DNA of 64,000 bases from Cheiracanthium punctorium. Lineage: Eukaryota > Arthropoda > Arachnida > Araneae > Cheiracanthiidae. A program made the translations under genes and the position numbers. The notes beneath the pieces were generated by a model. That model was given only the letters and a program-made list of their open reading frames with translations. It was not told the DNA's origin and did not search any database. Location of the stretch: positions 34,719 through 98,718 of the forward strand of contig JAWZYV010016009.1 in assembly GCA_038373885.1 (NCBI GenBank), in the 5' to 3' direction. This document shows positions 1 to 10,840 of this stretch, one piece after another; the first letter of the stretch is position 1; each line of letters opens with the position of its first letter.

Positions 1-679
1 CCTAAATGTTTGTTCATGGCAGTCAGAACCTCACTGCTATGCTGGAGGGGGGGGGGTCCCCTGTAAATTAGTTGCTTTGTAGAAGATATCTCTAACATTT
101 TCAGAAGTTTCTCTATGCCCGACAGCGTAGTTGTCAACGTGTACGAAATGTAGTTCACTACCTTTTGTAAACAGCATTTATTTTAAACTTCTTTTTGGAA
201 TAACAAGCACGCTTTCGTAACAAGTTTCACGCAGGAATATTGCTATATTCCATTGTGATAATTACTGTGTACAAAATTTTGTTAGTTATCTTCCATACAT
301 TTGGCGGCAATGCCTCTAAAGTGCACTGAGATTTAAATGCACCATGGAACGTTCGCATTAAGTAGTCTACAGCTGTTTATTATTCACATATTTACATTAC
401 GACTATTTCGGAATTGCCAAGACCCCACCTGGACAGGAATTTGAAAAATTCGAATTCCAAAATTACTCTTTAGAAAAAGTTGTTAATCATAATCCATAGA
501 TGTTGGTATGTGTTCTCTGTTGCAAAAAAAGTGGTTCTAATTGATTATCCTATCTGGGTATACAGATACAGACATTTTTGCAATATCGTAATCATTGATA
601 TAAAAGTGCTGTAACTTGTATATCATTTATATGCAATGAATGTTATTGACAATAAATGTAAATAAAGATTCCGCTGACA

Positions 680-846
680 CAGGGGCGTAGCCAGAAATTT
701 TTCATGGGGGGGGGTTACGACTACTGCAACTCATATATATGTATGCGTGTGTGTGATAATGTAGTGAAGAATATGCATTTTGTATGGCAAAAAATTTCTC
801 ATGGGGGGGTTATGACCCACCTAAACCCCCCGTGGCTACGCCCCTG
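680..846. mobile_element. hAT-type miniature element, copy 1
   Basis: Nonautonomous DNA transposon of 167 bp. The ends are inverted: CAGGGGCGTAGCCA at the left and TGGCTACGCCCCTG at the right. It is flanked by a perfect 8 bp direct repeat, CGCTGACA, at 672-679 and 847-854. An 8 bp target duplication with CAG-type ends is the hAT superfamily signature. G runs lie just inside both ends, and the interior has no coding capacity. A second copy lies at 5644-5812. Confidence 0.88.
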
Positions 847-854
847 CGCTGACA

Positions 855-1738
855 CTTTGCGAAATGAATTTGCCTAAATCTAAAATGCATTTTAAGAGTT
901 TTGGGGGGTTGGGTGGGGGGACTCTAAATCTCAAGCGCCTAATAGCACTACTATGCAGTGCTAATATAACACTCTTTGCAATTTTAGTAATATTGAGATT
1001 TATAGTGTTTGCTCAAAATGAATGATTTAAATGGAAATTTGCATGCGTGATTACCCAAAACACCGGAAGATTAATAAAGTTACGTTTGTAATAACGTTTT
1101 CAGATCCAGTCTGCTTTAGCTCCATTAGGAAAGTGCTTATTAACGAAATGCTGTTCCTTGTCTTTGTTATTCGGAACTGTATTAATAATGAGAGAGCGAA
1201 CAGCCATCTGAGGTTTTCAAATATATTTATGCGAAGTAAAAGCGTCTTTGCGTGAATTGTATTTCACAACAGTATGGAATGATATAAAATACGTATTTCT
1301 AATGTAAAATGAATAAATATCATATTCTAATGATAAAAAACTTTTTCAACTATAATTTAACTAAACTCGAACAGTTCTTCGTGTGTGTTGTATTATAAAG
1401 AATTTTATAGATGTATCTTTTTTTCCTTTGAGAAATCGCTCAAAGCAGAAACTTTTGGGTAATGTGACAAGATAGCAAGCGTAAGTACATTTTCAATATG
1501 CTTCACAACGTTTAATGTTTTTGAAGACCTGGCTGTAACCCAATGCTTTACACTGCAGCCAATGCTGAAGTGCGAAGGGCCCGGGTTTCGGCCCAACGCA
1601 GGGAAATCGATCAAACGGTCTGGAGTTTGGAGCGGTTTCCTCCAGATGTCACTTGAATACGCGTAAAAATCTCTTAAAAAGCCCTCTGACCAAGGCATCC
1701 CTCCCTAGGCAGATAGATTTCGAGTAGTTCTGCCTTAA
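855..1738. other. Intergenic stretch without a recognised gene
   Basis: It holds a G-rich run at about 901-920 and A+T-rich sequence. At 1560-1640 there is a more G+C-rich patch containing GGGTTTCGGCCC, which resembles an RNA polymerase III B box and may be a SINE remnant. The open frame at 1405-1698 on the minus strand runs through this patch and shows no family motif. Confidence 0.4.
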
Positions 1739-2186
1739 TGAACACCTTCTAGATACACAATGCCTCAGAACAGAAATTGTTACGTCATCACTAGGTCCAC
1801 TAAAATGATATCATCACGCATTTATTATCACGAAGTAAAACTATTCAAAGTTTGTCGTGAATTTACACATTTTAATAATTTATAACATAAAACATTTTTA
1901 ATATTTAATATAGAAAATTTGATTTTACGACAAATAGGAAATTTTAACTATCACTAATTATATAATATGATATAGAAATAGATCATAAATAAATTAATTT
2001 GTATCAGAAAGGTATTTTAATTTTTATCTTCAACTTAAGATATTTTCTAAAATTTGTATCATTCACCAGAAATTTTAAATAGTTTTACTTTGTGAAAGCA
2101 AACCTGTGATGACGTCATCTGAGAAAACCAAGTGATGACGTAAGAGTTTCTGTTCTCAGGCCTTCTGTATGTAGAAGGTTTTTGCA
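1739..2186. mobile_element. TTAA-target miniature element, copy A
   Basis: An element of 448 bp flanked by TTAA at 1735-1738 and 2187-2190. Its diverged terminal inverted repeats are about 50 bp, with ACACCTTCTAGATAC near the left end and GTATGTAGAAGGTT near the right. TTAA target sites occur with piggyBac and Kolobok elements; I cannot decide between them. The interior matches the copies at 41514-41947, 46377-46803 and about 32396. A full TGACGTCA octamer lies at 2110-2117, with partial ones near both ends. Confidence 0.75.
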
Positions 2187-2639
2187 TTAATACACAGTAA
2201 AATACAATACAATGCATTCGAACCTTTACATACTTTATACTTTCTTTTTTCAAAGTACTGTTAAGCCTTAACGTAAACCTCAAAAAAGTATTGCTAAATA
2301 CTCAGCCGAAAAGAAATATTTGCTGACCATTCTTTTTTGTTTTTCGTAAAAGTTCGAAGCTATGCGCGAACACTTAAGACGAATGTCTGAGATTTGTTTA
2401 AGATAAAACACGGATTTCGTCGCCTAGGAGAGGGTTGGAGAACCTTTATGGATCAACGTGCCATTTTTTCTAAAGAAATGTTTAATGAGGCCATAGACGT
2501 GCCGTCAAATAATTTTGACTTAGTGATTTTGACTTTGTGACCGTTCAATCGTGATACTTCATAGTGAACTTTGTTATTCTGAATTAAAATGCAAACCGTT
2601 TTGATCGAAGGCGTGCACAAAATTTTGTGTCGCATGCCA

Positions 2640-3035
2640 TCAGTAGCACACGTGGCATTGGTTCGCCATCCCTGGCCTAGGAGCATAGATTTAGGAATAC
2701 CTAGATTGCTCCTCCAATGTTCCTCATCGTGTGCTTTTTGCTGCCAAAAACGCACCCTATTTCTGCCACTATCATGGCTGCCGTCGATGTAAAATAGAAC
2801 ATTCGTTGCAATACTTCAGAAAAATATATAAGTTCGAGGGAAAATAGTTCGAGGGAAAATATACTTTTTAAAATACAGATAGTTCTAAAATGATTGAAAA
2901 TACCATTATAATTTAAATTATTGCCATTTTGCGCATGCGCATGCCACTATCATGGCTACCATTTGGAGGTAACAAGTTTTCTCTCGTTATGCTCAATCTA
3001 GAGATTCCTATATCTATGTCTAGGAGACGTGTTTG
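2640..3035 (+). repeat. Dispersed repeat, forward copy
   Basis: A repeat of about 400 bp that recurs in inverted orientation at about 49650-50010. Shared landmarks in order are GTGCTTTTTG, two copies of CCACTATCATGGCT about 200 bp apart, TTGCCATTTTGCGCATGCGC (CTC in the other copy) and TTATGCTCAATCTAGA. There is a short local duplication at 2833-2860. I saw no terminal inverted repeats or target duplication, so the class is unknown. Confidence 0.7.
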
Positions 3036-4452
3036 TTTACAATTCCTGAATGCGTTAATTTTGCTGAAGAGAGTTTTTAGTACATACTCTATATAAAATC
3101 AACAGGATTTTTAAAAGAAAGAGTGGCCATAATTGAAGTGCACAGATCAAAATTTAGAAATTTCAACTTAAACTTCATTTTTTCGAAAGTATTTAGCAAG
3201 AGAATTTCAAATTTCGCTAATAACGGTTTAAATCAACTTCAATATCAACGATAAAACATGGATTTTAGAATTTACTTAAATGAAAAATTCAAGAAAATGA
3301 TTACCTTTGAAAAATTATGTAATTTCGTAACAATTTCTAACGTATGCATGAATTTCTTCCTCGAAAAAATACTATTTGCAGTTTCAGTAAACGTAAAATA
3401 CTTTGCATAACAACATACTTTTCCAAAACAACGGACGCCATTTGTAAACAAAATCAACGTGCAGCAAGTAATCTTCTCAACAAACTCAATGAACCTAATC
3501 CGTGCTCAGTTTACTTCGTTTGAAACTAATCGCACTCAGTTTTGTATACGAACGCTCTATTTTATAAACAGAATGCACCAGTTTCCTTTGCGAACACCTC
3601 AGATGGAAACTCGTTGCTCAAGTGTAACTCGTTTAGTCGTTTATGAATGCGGCCATAGACTGAAAAAATTTTCTGTCGAAACGATCGTACCTCCTAATGA
3701 GTATAATTTTATGTGTGTTTTTTATACAAAGTTTTTATCGATTTTATCGTTTCCATGTTTATAACAAGATAGTTCCTAGCCATCATTTTAAAAATCATCT
3801 TATGTAAACCTCTAATATGTTTATAACATGATAGCGACACTTGGCCGTCCGCATGTCTCGTTAAAATTTCTTCACTTGGTGCCGGGTTTAGGTGGCCGCA
3901 AAGATTTTCGTGCCATCGGCTACTTTCTGATCTTCTGTTTTTGGCCTGGTAATTCTGTTAGCAAAACGTCAGAATCTCGTCTAGTAATCAAATAAATGCA
4001 AAATAGCAATAGCATCACGTTACGATACCACTGAGATATCGCCGGCCGTTCAGCGATACTTGACGTGCAACTCCACTGTGGTGTCGCCGGACAGCATGTG
4101 TTAAATAGACATCTAAACACTCTAATTATCAATGTATACGAACATAAACGGGAAGGACCATAATATGACTCTAATACGATATGAAATGGACATGAAATCA
4201 CCCTATTATGTCCGTATATTGACATAAACGGAAAAAAACCTATCTTTGACTTGACCAGAAATCTTCCATGGAGATATCAAGAACTTGCCAAAAAATACAT
4301 GTATGGAAGTTTCATTTTGCAAATTGGGCAAGTTATGGACTTAATATGGACAGGATACACAGAAATTATGGACGTCAGTGTCCTTAACGTGTCCAGATAT
4401 TGATAAGGACATGTTCTGGATAAATTTCTTTTGTTTCGGTAGATCTTATTAA
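3036..4452. other. Intergenic stretch, no gene seen
   Basis: A+T-rich sequence with several short open frames (such as 3459-3764 plus and 3920-4225 minus) that show no domain, no splice context and no neighbouring exon. GTTAAATAGACATC at about 4098 also occurs inside the miniature element at 34917-35056, so a fragment of that family may be present. Confidence 0.4.
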
Positions 4453-4728
4453 CCCATTTATGCCTAGTGTCCCTTTTTTGGGACGGCATTTTCGCTATCA
4501 GTCGAAAACGTTATTTATTTTTCCTAGCCTTTATTCGCGAGTATTGAACCTTAATTCCACAAACTATTTTAATATGGCCAAGTAGTATGTTGACATTTCA
4601 ATTTTTATACATAATGATTTTAAATGAAATCATCTCTTGTTCAAAAAGTTGACATCAGAAATTTATCAATTACTGCTGGTGTTAGCAAAAATCGAAGAAA
4701 GTCGCAAAAATATCCAGGCACGAATGGG
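4453..4728. mobile_element. piggyBac-like miniature element, copy 1
   Basis: An element of 276 bp between TTAA at 4449-4452 and TTAA at 4729-4732. The ends are inverted: CCCATTTATGCCTAG on the left; the right end reads CCAGGCACGAATGGG, whose complement is CCCATTCGTGCCTGG. Ends beginning CCC next to TTAA are typical of piggyBac. The interior has no coding capacity. A decayed inverted copy lies at about 17490-17730. Confidence 0.82.
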
Positions 4729-5514
4729 TTAATCCTCGTTGAAAAACACAATTATTCACGAAATTAACTTATGACTCTTGGCTTACATTTCGATATTTTT
4801 GTGTAGGGTTACTTGTGTGAGGTCAAGCACTGACCGAGATATTTCCGATTTATCTGGACTTTGCCCTTGCATCTCAGCACATAAAATACTATTTAAGATG
4901 ACTTGCTTTATCAAACTGCGATTTCGCTTGCAGACGTAGCCTGTCGTAAGTTGATTTATTCATGCTGGCGCTGGTCGTGGGATGGCATGGCAAGAGTGTT
5001 TATGCAATTTAATTTTTTACGGCAACTTTATCTATTAATAATATGCGCAATTTTTTATTGGCCATTTTTACTGTTATCTAATGCATGAGCATGTTCCCTT
5101 TTCAGGTGCTTTTAACAACACAAGATATAAATTTTTTGCGTAACACAAATATATTATTTTAGTAATTAAATGATACCGTTTATAGTACATGTATTGCCTA
5201 AATATTTTTCTTAACTGAAAAAATTTCATTATGTGTTAAAAATTCAATAAATTTTAGGTATGATTAAACTTTTCATTTGACAGTGCTTATTTAGTGTCCG
5301 TTAGCATTGCGAGCGCATAAAAAACATAATACTACCTTAGAATTTACAATAGTTAAGTGTATCGACTTTCCAATGTACAGTCCATGTATATTAACTTTTC
5401 ATGTAATTGAATTTTGTTAGTGACGGATTCACAGTTGTAACCGTCTATAGTGTTAGCACATTCTAGAACGTTTAAATATTTTGCTCATAGAAAGAAGTAA
5501 GAACTGACAGAATG

Positions 5515-5546
5515 TATAAAATCCGCTGTCATACGAGTATACCAGT
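5515..5546 (+). promoter_or_regulatory. Candidate TATA/initiator core promoter
   Basis: TATAAAA starts at 5515, and CCAGTTC, a near match to the arthropod initiator TCAGT, has its A at 5544. The 29 base spacing is right for a TATA box and start site. The following 100 bases are richer in G+C than the surroundings. No long open frame follows, so the product would be noncoding or heavily spliced. TATAAAA is common by chance in A+T-rich DNA, so this is only a candidate. Confidence 0.27.
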
Positions 5547-5643
5547 TCTACTTCTTAAGTATTCGGAGTTTTCTGTCGCAGTACCTAACCACGCCAGTTC
5601 CGCCATACCGGAGGACAACTTCGACTTGATATTGCGTCAGTAA

Positions 5644-5812
5644 CAGGGGCGTAGCCAGAAATTTTTCATGGGGGGGGTTACGACTACTGCAACTCGCATA
5701 TATGCATACATGTATGTGATAAAAGAGTGAAGAATATGCATTTTGTATGGCAAAAAATTTCTAATGGGGGGGGGGTTATGACCCCCCAACCCCCCCCTTG
5801 GCTACGCCCCTG
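5644..5812. mobile_element. hAT-type miniature element, copy 2
   Basis: A 169 bp copy of the 680-846 element, with the same CAGGGGCGTAGCCAG ends and a perfect 8 bp target duplication, GTCAGTAA, at 5636-5643 and 5813-5820. The G runs next to the ends are longer than in copy 1. It sits about 100 bases downstream of the candidate start site at 5544, so any transcript from there would carry it. Confidence 0.9.
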
Positions 5813-5820
5813 GTCAGTAA

Positions 5821-6670
5821 GGATATAACATCATGGCAAATTCTTCCCCCTCCTCCATTTTTCAATCATTCTATTAAGTCGGAGAGATTTCGAAATATCT
5901 ATCTGCTTACGGAACAAAATTTACATTTAAACTGTTATAGTGTATGCTGACCGAAATTTAACATTTTCGTACGACCCATCATGAAATGAGATAAATGTAA
6001 CTGCCGGAGGGATAGCCACTTTTAAACTTGTCTATTTTCTGTGCATAAGAAAGTATTTTGCACGCTCTTAAAGTTGAATGTCTCTACTGAATTTTGGAAG
6101 TCTTCCACAATTTGACAAGGGCGATTGTAGTACCAGTGCCAAGACTTCTAATTATACCCGAGCTTTTGAATGAGGGGTAAACTATTAAATTTCAACTGAG
6201 TTTCGTTTTGGTGACATTAAGCCTCATTTTGGAAATTTCCATTGCGTATTTTTATCTTGAGATGAAGAGATCTTTGTGTGTATATTGAGCTTGTGTGTAT
6301 TTTGAATATTACGATAACTGTATTTTACAAGTTTTAATATTTTATGTAGTGGTAGTTGGAATATTGATCTAAAGATTTTTCTGTAATTTGGCATTCAATA
6401 GAGAATTATCATATTTTAAAGTGTTGGACGGTTTCAAATGTTATATAGCGTTGGTTAATAGGTTAATGTTAAGTGAAGAAATATAGCTTACAATAATTTA
6501 AAAACTGGTTTTAGGATTGCGCAGGCGGCACAATGTTCCAACATTCATTAAAGTGTAGAAAGCATTAATGAACATTAGCGAAATATTAAGACGTTCACGG
6601 AACTTGTGTTGCTTGCATTGTAGTCAAACGTTAACGCTCAATGACTAAAACTAGGTTTTCTCACAAATGC
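5821..6670. other. Intergenic or transcribed-noncoding stretch
   Basis: No open frame of note and no repeat recognised. The sequence downstream at 6671-6887 has splice-like borders (see the next entry), so this stretch could be exon or intron of a noncoding transcript. Nothing in it proves transcription. Confidence 0.3.
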
Positions 6671-6887
6671 AGCTTTTCTTGTACCATCGTTGGGAGACTG
6701 TTCAAGAAATCTAGACGAAAAAAAGCTCGGTAGGAGTTTCTGAGCGAATTTGCAAAGGCAGCTGTCGGATAGCAGCGATACTTATGGCCAAAGGTCCTTG
6801 TCTTCTACATGCAATGACATTGAAGAAAAGGCTCATCGTGGGGCATAGTCGGAACTAGAACTTGTAATTTATTCCAGCAATTGAAAG
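6671..6887 (+). ncRNA. Candidate noncoding exon
   Basis: A 217-base block, richer in G+C than its surroundings, is preceded by a pyrimidine-rich TTTTCTCACAAATGCAG (acceptor AG at 6669-6670) and followed by AAAG|GTAAGC (donor GT at 6888-6889). All three frames have stops, so it does not look protein-coding. It lies downstream of the candidate promoter at 5515 and upstream of the hairpin series. Splice-like motifs occur by chance, and no RNA evidence is available here. Confidence 0.22.
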
Positions 6888-6889
6888 GT

Positions 6890-9398
6890 AAGCGTTCTAT
6901 TGTACTTCATGTCACATTTAGTTATATGTATGGTTTTTCTAATCTCTTAAGTGTTTGTTTGGCATCCGTTAGTCTCTTACGAATTGGTGATTTGCTAGGA
7001 GCCATGATTTTACTTTCCTTAAACATTAATTGCGTAAATAATTTCTGAAGTTCGAATCTATATTAAGCTTCTTTAGATTAAACTGGCTTTTAAGACCTCA
7101 GTGTAATAAGTTATGCATGGCAAACTAAGCAGTGAAAGATTTTCAGCATAATTGCTTAATCGAATACTTCATGTTGGCATTCGTATTTCATAATAGTCAT
7201 TCCGTCGATACTTTAAATGACTTACTGATCTAAATTATGGGCGAATTCGTAAAATTCCTTGTAAAAGTGCTAGTATGTTTTTATGGGGATGTTCAGATTG
7301 GTAAAAGTTACTCCATTTCCTTACAAGTATAAATATAAAAAATATTAGCATCTGCATTTTCAACATGTGCACTAACAACGGAATGAACATAATTTATAGA
7401 CATTTTTAACACTAACATACCAGTTCAGTTTCACATTCAGATTATGAATAACAAGCATAACTTTACCAAATTTATTAAAACTTGCGTTCATAGCATAGTT
7501 TAAAATTTAAATATCACTTGTATAACGTTTTAAGTCGGATTCACCTCTTGGATTCCAAGATTTTTCCTCAGATTTTTGTCGAGCAGTTAAAACGTTTAAT
7601 GAGTTTTCAGATTGTATTTCGTTAAATTAGAATATGTAGTTATAAAAATTCTTTTTAAAATAGCAGAACGGGGAAGAATATAGGAACCTTGTAAGTCTAA
7701 CCACGTTGTAACTAACTTTAAGCTACGAAAAGTTTTCAGCAGTAGTCGGTTTAATATATCCGAACTGTTAAGAAATAATAGTAAAACGGGGGAACCAAAG
7801 ATTTCGTTAATTATCAGCGAATTCGTGACGTACGCGGTCCGATGGTATTAAGTTAAAAAAAAACACCTATTTAATTAAGCAATTCCATTTAAATGTCACT
7901 GAAGTTTTTCGTATTTGATTTCAGTTTGATAGCACAATCATGCTGGAAGACGTCACTGAACGTGGTTCTTTGTATGGAATGATTGATGGCTGAACTGTCG
8001 TACTCGAAAGTTCCAGACCAGCAGGAAGTTGCAACAGAAAGGTGGCGGCTGCAAGGATATTTTCACCAGTAACCATTTCGAATGACATCGCGTATGGTTT
8101 GAGACTGCGAAGATGCCAATGTACCAATTATAAAAGCTTACAAATTTCTTATACCATGTTTGTGTTTACACTTCTGTTCTTTGTAAGTTAATTTTTACTA
8201 AGCTTTTGCTAAAAACTTAGCGTAATTTAAATTCCTTGATACTTCTCCTGTGTAGCACAGGCAAATCTTTATGCACAAGGAAAGTACGCAGAAATGGCCA
8301 AATGTAATTGAAGTTCGTTAAAAATAAATTTAATTTCCCCCCTTTGTTTTTAAAACAAATTCTTCCATATTTTAGGACTTCGGTGATTTTGACAAATAAA
8401 AAAAAACACAATCTTTGCACGTGTTTATTGCAATTTATTAAACAAAATTACAAAAATTTCATTGTAGGCTAATTTTCAATATTGACCATTTTTCACGAGT
8501 AAGCCAAAAATACTACAATCTGCCACAATCTTTTTTTTTGGTTTCCTTAAGGCCAGTTTCCACTTGCTTCTACTGCCGCTAACACGGGTAAATCTTCAAG
8601 TTATCGTTATGCTGAAGAATTCAGTTTCAACTAGCTTCATTAACTTCTGTAAAATCTTTCCTCCAATATTTATTAGAGATTTATGAGTGCTTAAACCTTT
8701 ATCTTCAGTGGTGTTTGCTTCGCATTTTTCTTTTAAATATATCCCCATATGTTTTTAAATACAGATTTTCTCAAATTTGGACTTCCAAAGTAAGGAATTT
8801 CAATAATCCCGAAAAAATTGGGGCTAAAAATAACAATAAATTGGTGTTCGACAGAAAATGTTTTGAAGATTTTATTGGATGTTTTATTAAGAAATAAGAA
8901 TGTTTTAAATGTTCTAGTTTTAGTAAACTTTTCTATTCACACAAAAAAGGCTTTTTGGCAGCTTCACTCGATTAAGATTTTTAATTTGTACGAATTCCAT
9001 AACTTGGAAATATTATCCAAAAAACGGTAAACAAGGAAATTTGGGTTGAGATAGTCTTCTGTACTTATTTGAGGTCTTTTTAGGTAGCATATATTTAGTT
9101 ATTTTAGAATGATTAAAAAAAAAAACCTTCGTGTCAGTAATACCCTTAAATTAGAAATTTCATAAATGTCAGAATTGATTAAAAATGTAGCCACATTAAC
9201 GATTAATTTTCATGCTGCATGTCGTAAAGTTATGAATTGAAAATAGATTATTGCAATCGGCTTTTTATGTTCAATAAATGTAAATAAAATCGTAAGATTT
9301 CAGTTCTAGCATATATTAAAAGCGTGATTATTTCTAAATGCTTTTATTGTATTGCGTTATGGTAAACCAAACCAAGGAGTATCCGTCTACAGGGGTCG
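6890..9398. other. Intergenic stretch with one G+C-richer island
   Basis: Mostly A+T-rich. An island at about 7924-8130 follows TTTGATTTCAG, a good splice acceptor match, and might be another noncoding exon. The overlapping minus-strand open frame at 7921-8127 has no recognisable domain. The small frames at 8217-9030 are low-complexity. Confidence 0.3.
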
Positions 9399-9450
9399 GT
9401 AGGGGTGTTACATTGGGTGGAATGTCTTCCACCCAATGTAACACCCCTAC
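9399..9450. repeat. Perfect 24 bp-arm palindrome
   Basis: The arms at 9399-9422 and 9427-9450 are perfect inverted copies separated by the four bases TGTC. The left arm begins GTAGGGGTGTTACATT. Part of the arm, TTTGGGTGGAAGAAG, recurs just downstream at about 9461. A perfect foldback with a 4 base loop is unusual in a region this diverged, and points to a recent event or a small mobile element. Confidence 0.9.
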
Positions 9451-10214
9451 TTTAAGTTACTTTGGGTGGAAGAAGTTGTTGTAAAGCGTATTCACGTTAC
9501 ATCCGGATGAAAACATAAATGCTCTACGGCTGGATCGACAGCCGCCCGGTAGGCCAGAACCCTGGACCTTCATATATTAGCAGTCTACCATGTTCAGTAT
9601 TGTCAACTCGGTCATGGTGGGGCAAACATTTTTTTTATAAACCATGTCAGACTTTTAAATGTCAAACACAAGATGGTGCATGCATAAATCTAGATTTAAA
9701 GTTTTGATTTGAAAAAGTGTTTAACAAGCCTTTTAAATGTGGTGTTTAAAGGGGAGAATGGGAACTCTATTTACGATAAAATCTATTTGGACATAAACTG
9801 TTGAATAATTATTAAAACTAAGCAGTAAGTAAAACTATTTTTTTTGCCTTAAGTATTAAATTATAATTATGAGTTTAAGAGAACACAATAATTAATATTT
9901 TCATTGAAATGTTGGTTTTGAGCTTTCTTAGTTTATAATAAGCAAATAAGGGGCCTAATATTAACTAACAACTAATAGATACTGGAGTTGAATTTGGCTT
10001 ATGTACTTTTTACAGCATTTTGTACCAACCCCAAATCCCGATTAGATCGATTGTGACGGAATCGGCCAATTTTTACACCAAACTCCGGAAGAGTTCATTT
10101 TTACGTTATTCGGGAACCTATAGAGGGACCACTACCTATCGTAAGCGGGGATTCTTTATTTTGAAGAAAATAGAACGATCCAATGGCTGTTCTGCAACCC
10201 CCCCCCCCGAAAAA
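9451..10214. other. Intergenic stretch, no gene seen
   Basis: A+T-rich sequence. The small open frame at 9519-9707 encodes GQNPGPSY, close to GRNPGPSH in the frame at 1405-1698. This suggests a shared repeat fragment rather than a gene. Confidence 0.35.
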
Positions 10215-10334
10215 AAAAGTATAGTTTTGCATGGAAACTTGGAGGAAATTTCAACCACAACGTATTTAACGTGTCCCAGTCGCTATTAGCGAATACGGCG
10301 GTCTTTGGTAGGTCCAAGGATCGAACTCGCAACC
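10215..10334 (-). mobile_element. tRNA-derived SINE fragment
   Basis: The body at 10229-10290 matches the SINE at 58547-58620: GGAAACTTGGAGGAAATTTC against GGAACTTGGAAGAAATTGC, then CGTATTTAACGTG against CGTATTTAATGTG. On the minus strand, 10318-10334 reads GGTTGCGAGTTCGATCC, a close match to a tRNA B box. A run of C lies at about 10200. The relation between the B box and the body is unclear, so two fragments may be joined. Confidence 0.55.
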
Positions 10335-10489
10335 TTTTTGGTTTCTCCGGGCGTTATTGACAGTAAATAACTTTTTCCTGAATCGGCATTAAAGAGACTG
10401 TGAAGCTTAGCTTCGAGAATTTAGCGAATAGAGCTAAAATCACGACGATGGACTAAAAAATGCTCCTTTAGAGCATATAAAAGATTAAT

Positions 10490-10840
10490 ATCGGAAGTTT
10501 TAAACGCAAACAATTACACATGAAAGTCTTAATTTATTTAAACGGATTATATTTCAGATTATTACGAGAGAAGACGGCTATCTCTCATCTTCCGTACGAT
10601 ACACTTTAATACTTTCATTCTAAAGGGATGAAATATTTCAAACATGTAGCCTATATTGGCGCCTATAAAAATTGATTTGTGCAGGGGGCATGGTTCTAAT
10701 ATTTCTCCCGGAACCAAAAATTTAAGTCCTTAAAAATTCGTAAATTTCCGTTAACTTATTAAATTGGTCATTTCGCTGTTCAAATACTTGGGTGTAAAGA
10801 ATTACCACTTCAATTTTAAGGAGTGCATTCTTGACGGGTT
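10490..10840 (+). repeat. Noncoding array, unit 1 (hairpin island)
   Basis: First member of a diverged tandem series. Besides the hairpin at 10625-10709, the preceding bases (about 10515-10565) align with the third unit: TTAATTTA, then GGATTATA, then ATTATT. A small foldback (GAGAGAAGA ... TATCTCTC) at about 10565-10585 is private to this copy. The upstream islands shared by units 2 and 3 were not found here; they may be lost or too diverged to see. Confidence 0.6.
10625..10709 (+). ncRNA. Conserved hairpin, copy 1 of 3
   Basis: The 5' arm GGGATGAAATATTTCAAACATG pairs with the 3' arm CATGGTTCTAATATTTCTCCC. Bulges and mismatches aside, this gives GGGA/TCCC, GAAATATT/AATATTTC and CATG/CATG helices. 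An inner helix CCTATA/TGCAGG has one A-C mismatch, and the terminal part carries the self-complementary GGCGCC. The arms are the most conserved part across the three copies. It could be a microRNA-like precursor, a structured domain of a long noncoding RNA, or a hairpin of a mobile element. Strand is assumed; the foldback exists on both. Confidence 0.5.

Noticed and set aside
901..920. G-quadruplex candidate
   Set aside because: Only three G runs (six, three and six), and many G runs here are length-variable parts of miniature elements.
7921..8127. 68-residue minus-strand frame with protein-like composition
   Set aside because: No recognisable family, no splice context on that strand, and the region reads better as a possible noncoding exon on the plus strand.
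10625..10709. Reading the hairpin island as mutually exclusive coding exons
   Set aside because: The frame is open across the island in copies 2 and 3 but stopped in copy 1, and all end at a TAA shortly after. Changes follow base pairing, not codon positions.
10625..10709. Match of the hairpin arm to miR-190
   Set aside because: A loose resemblance of the reverse-strand arm (ATGTTTGA) only; the seed and the remainder differ.
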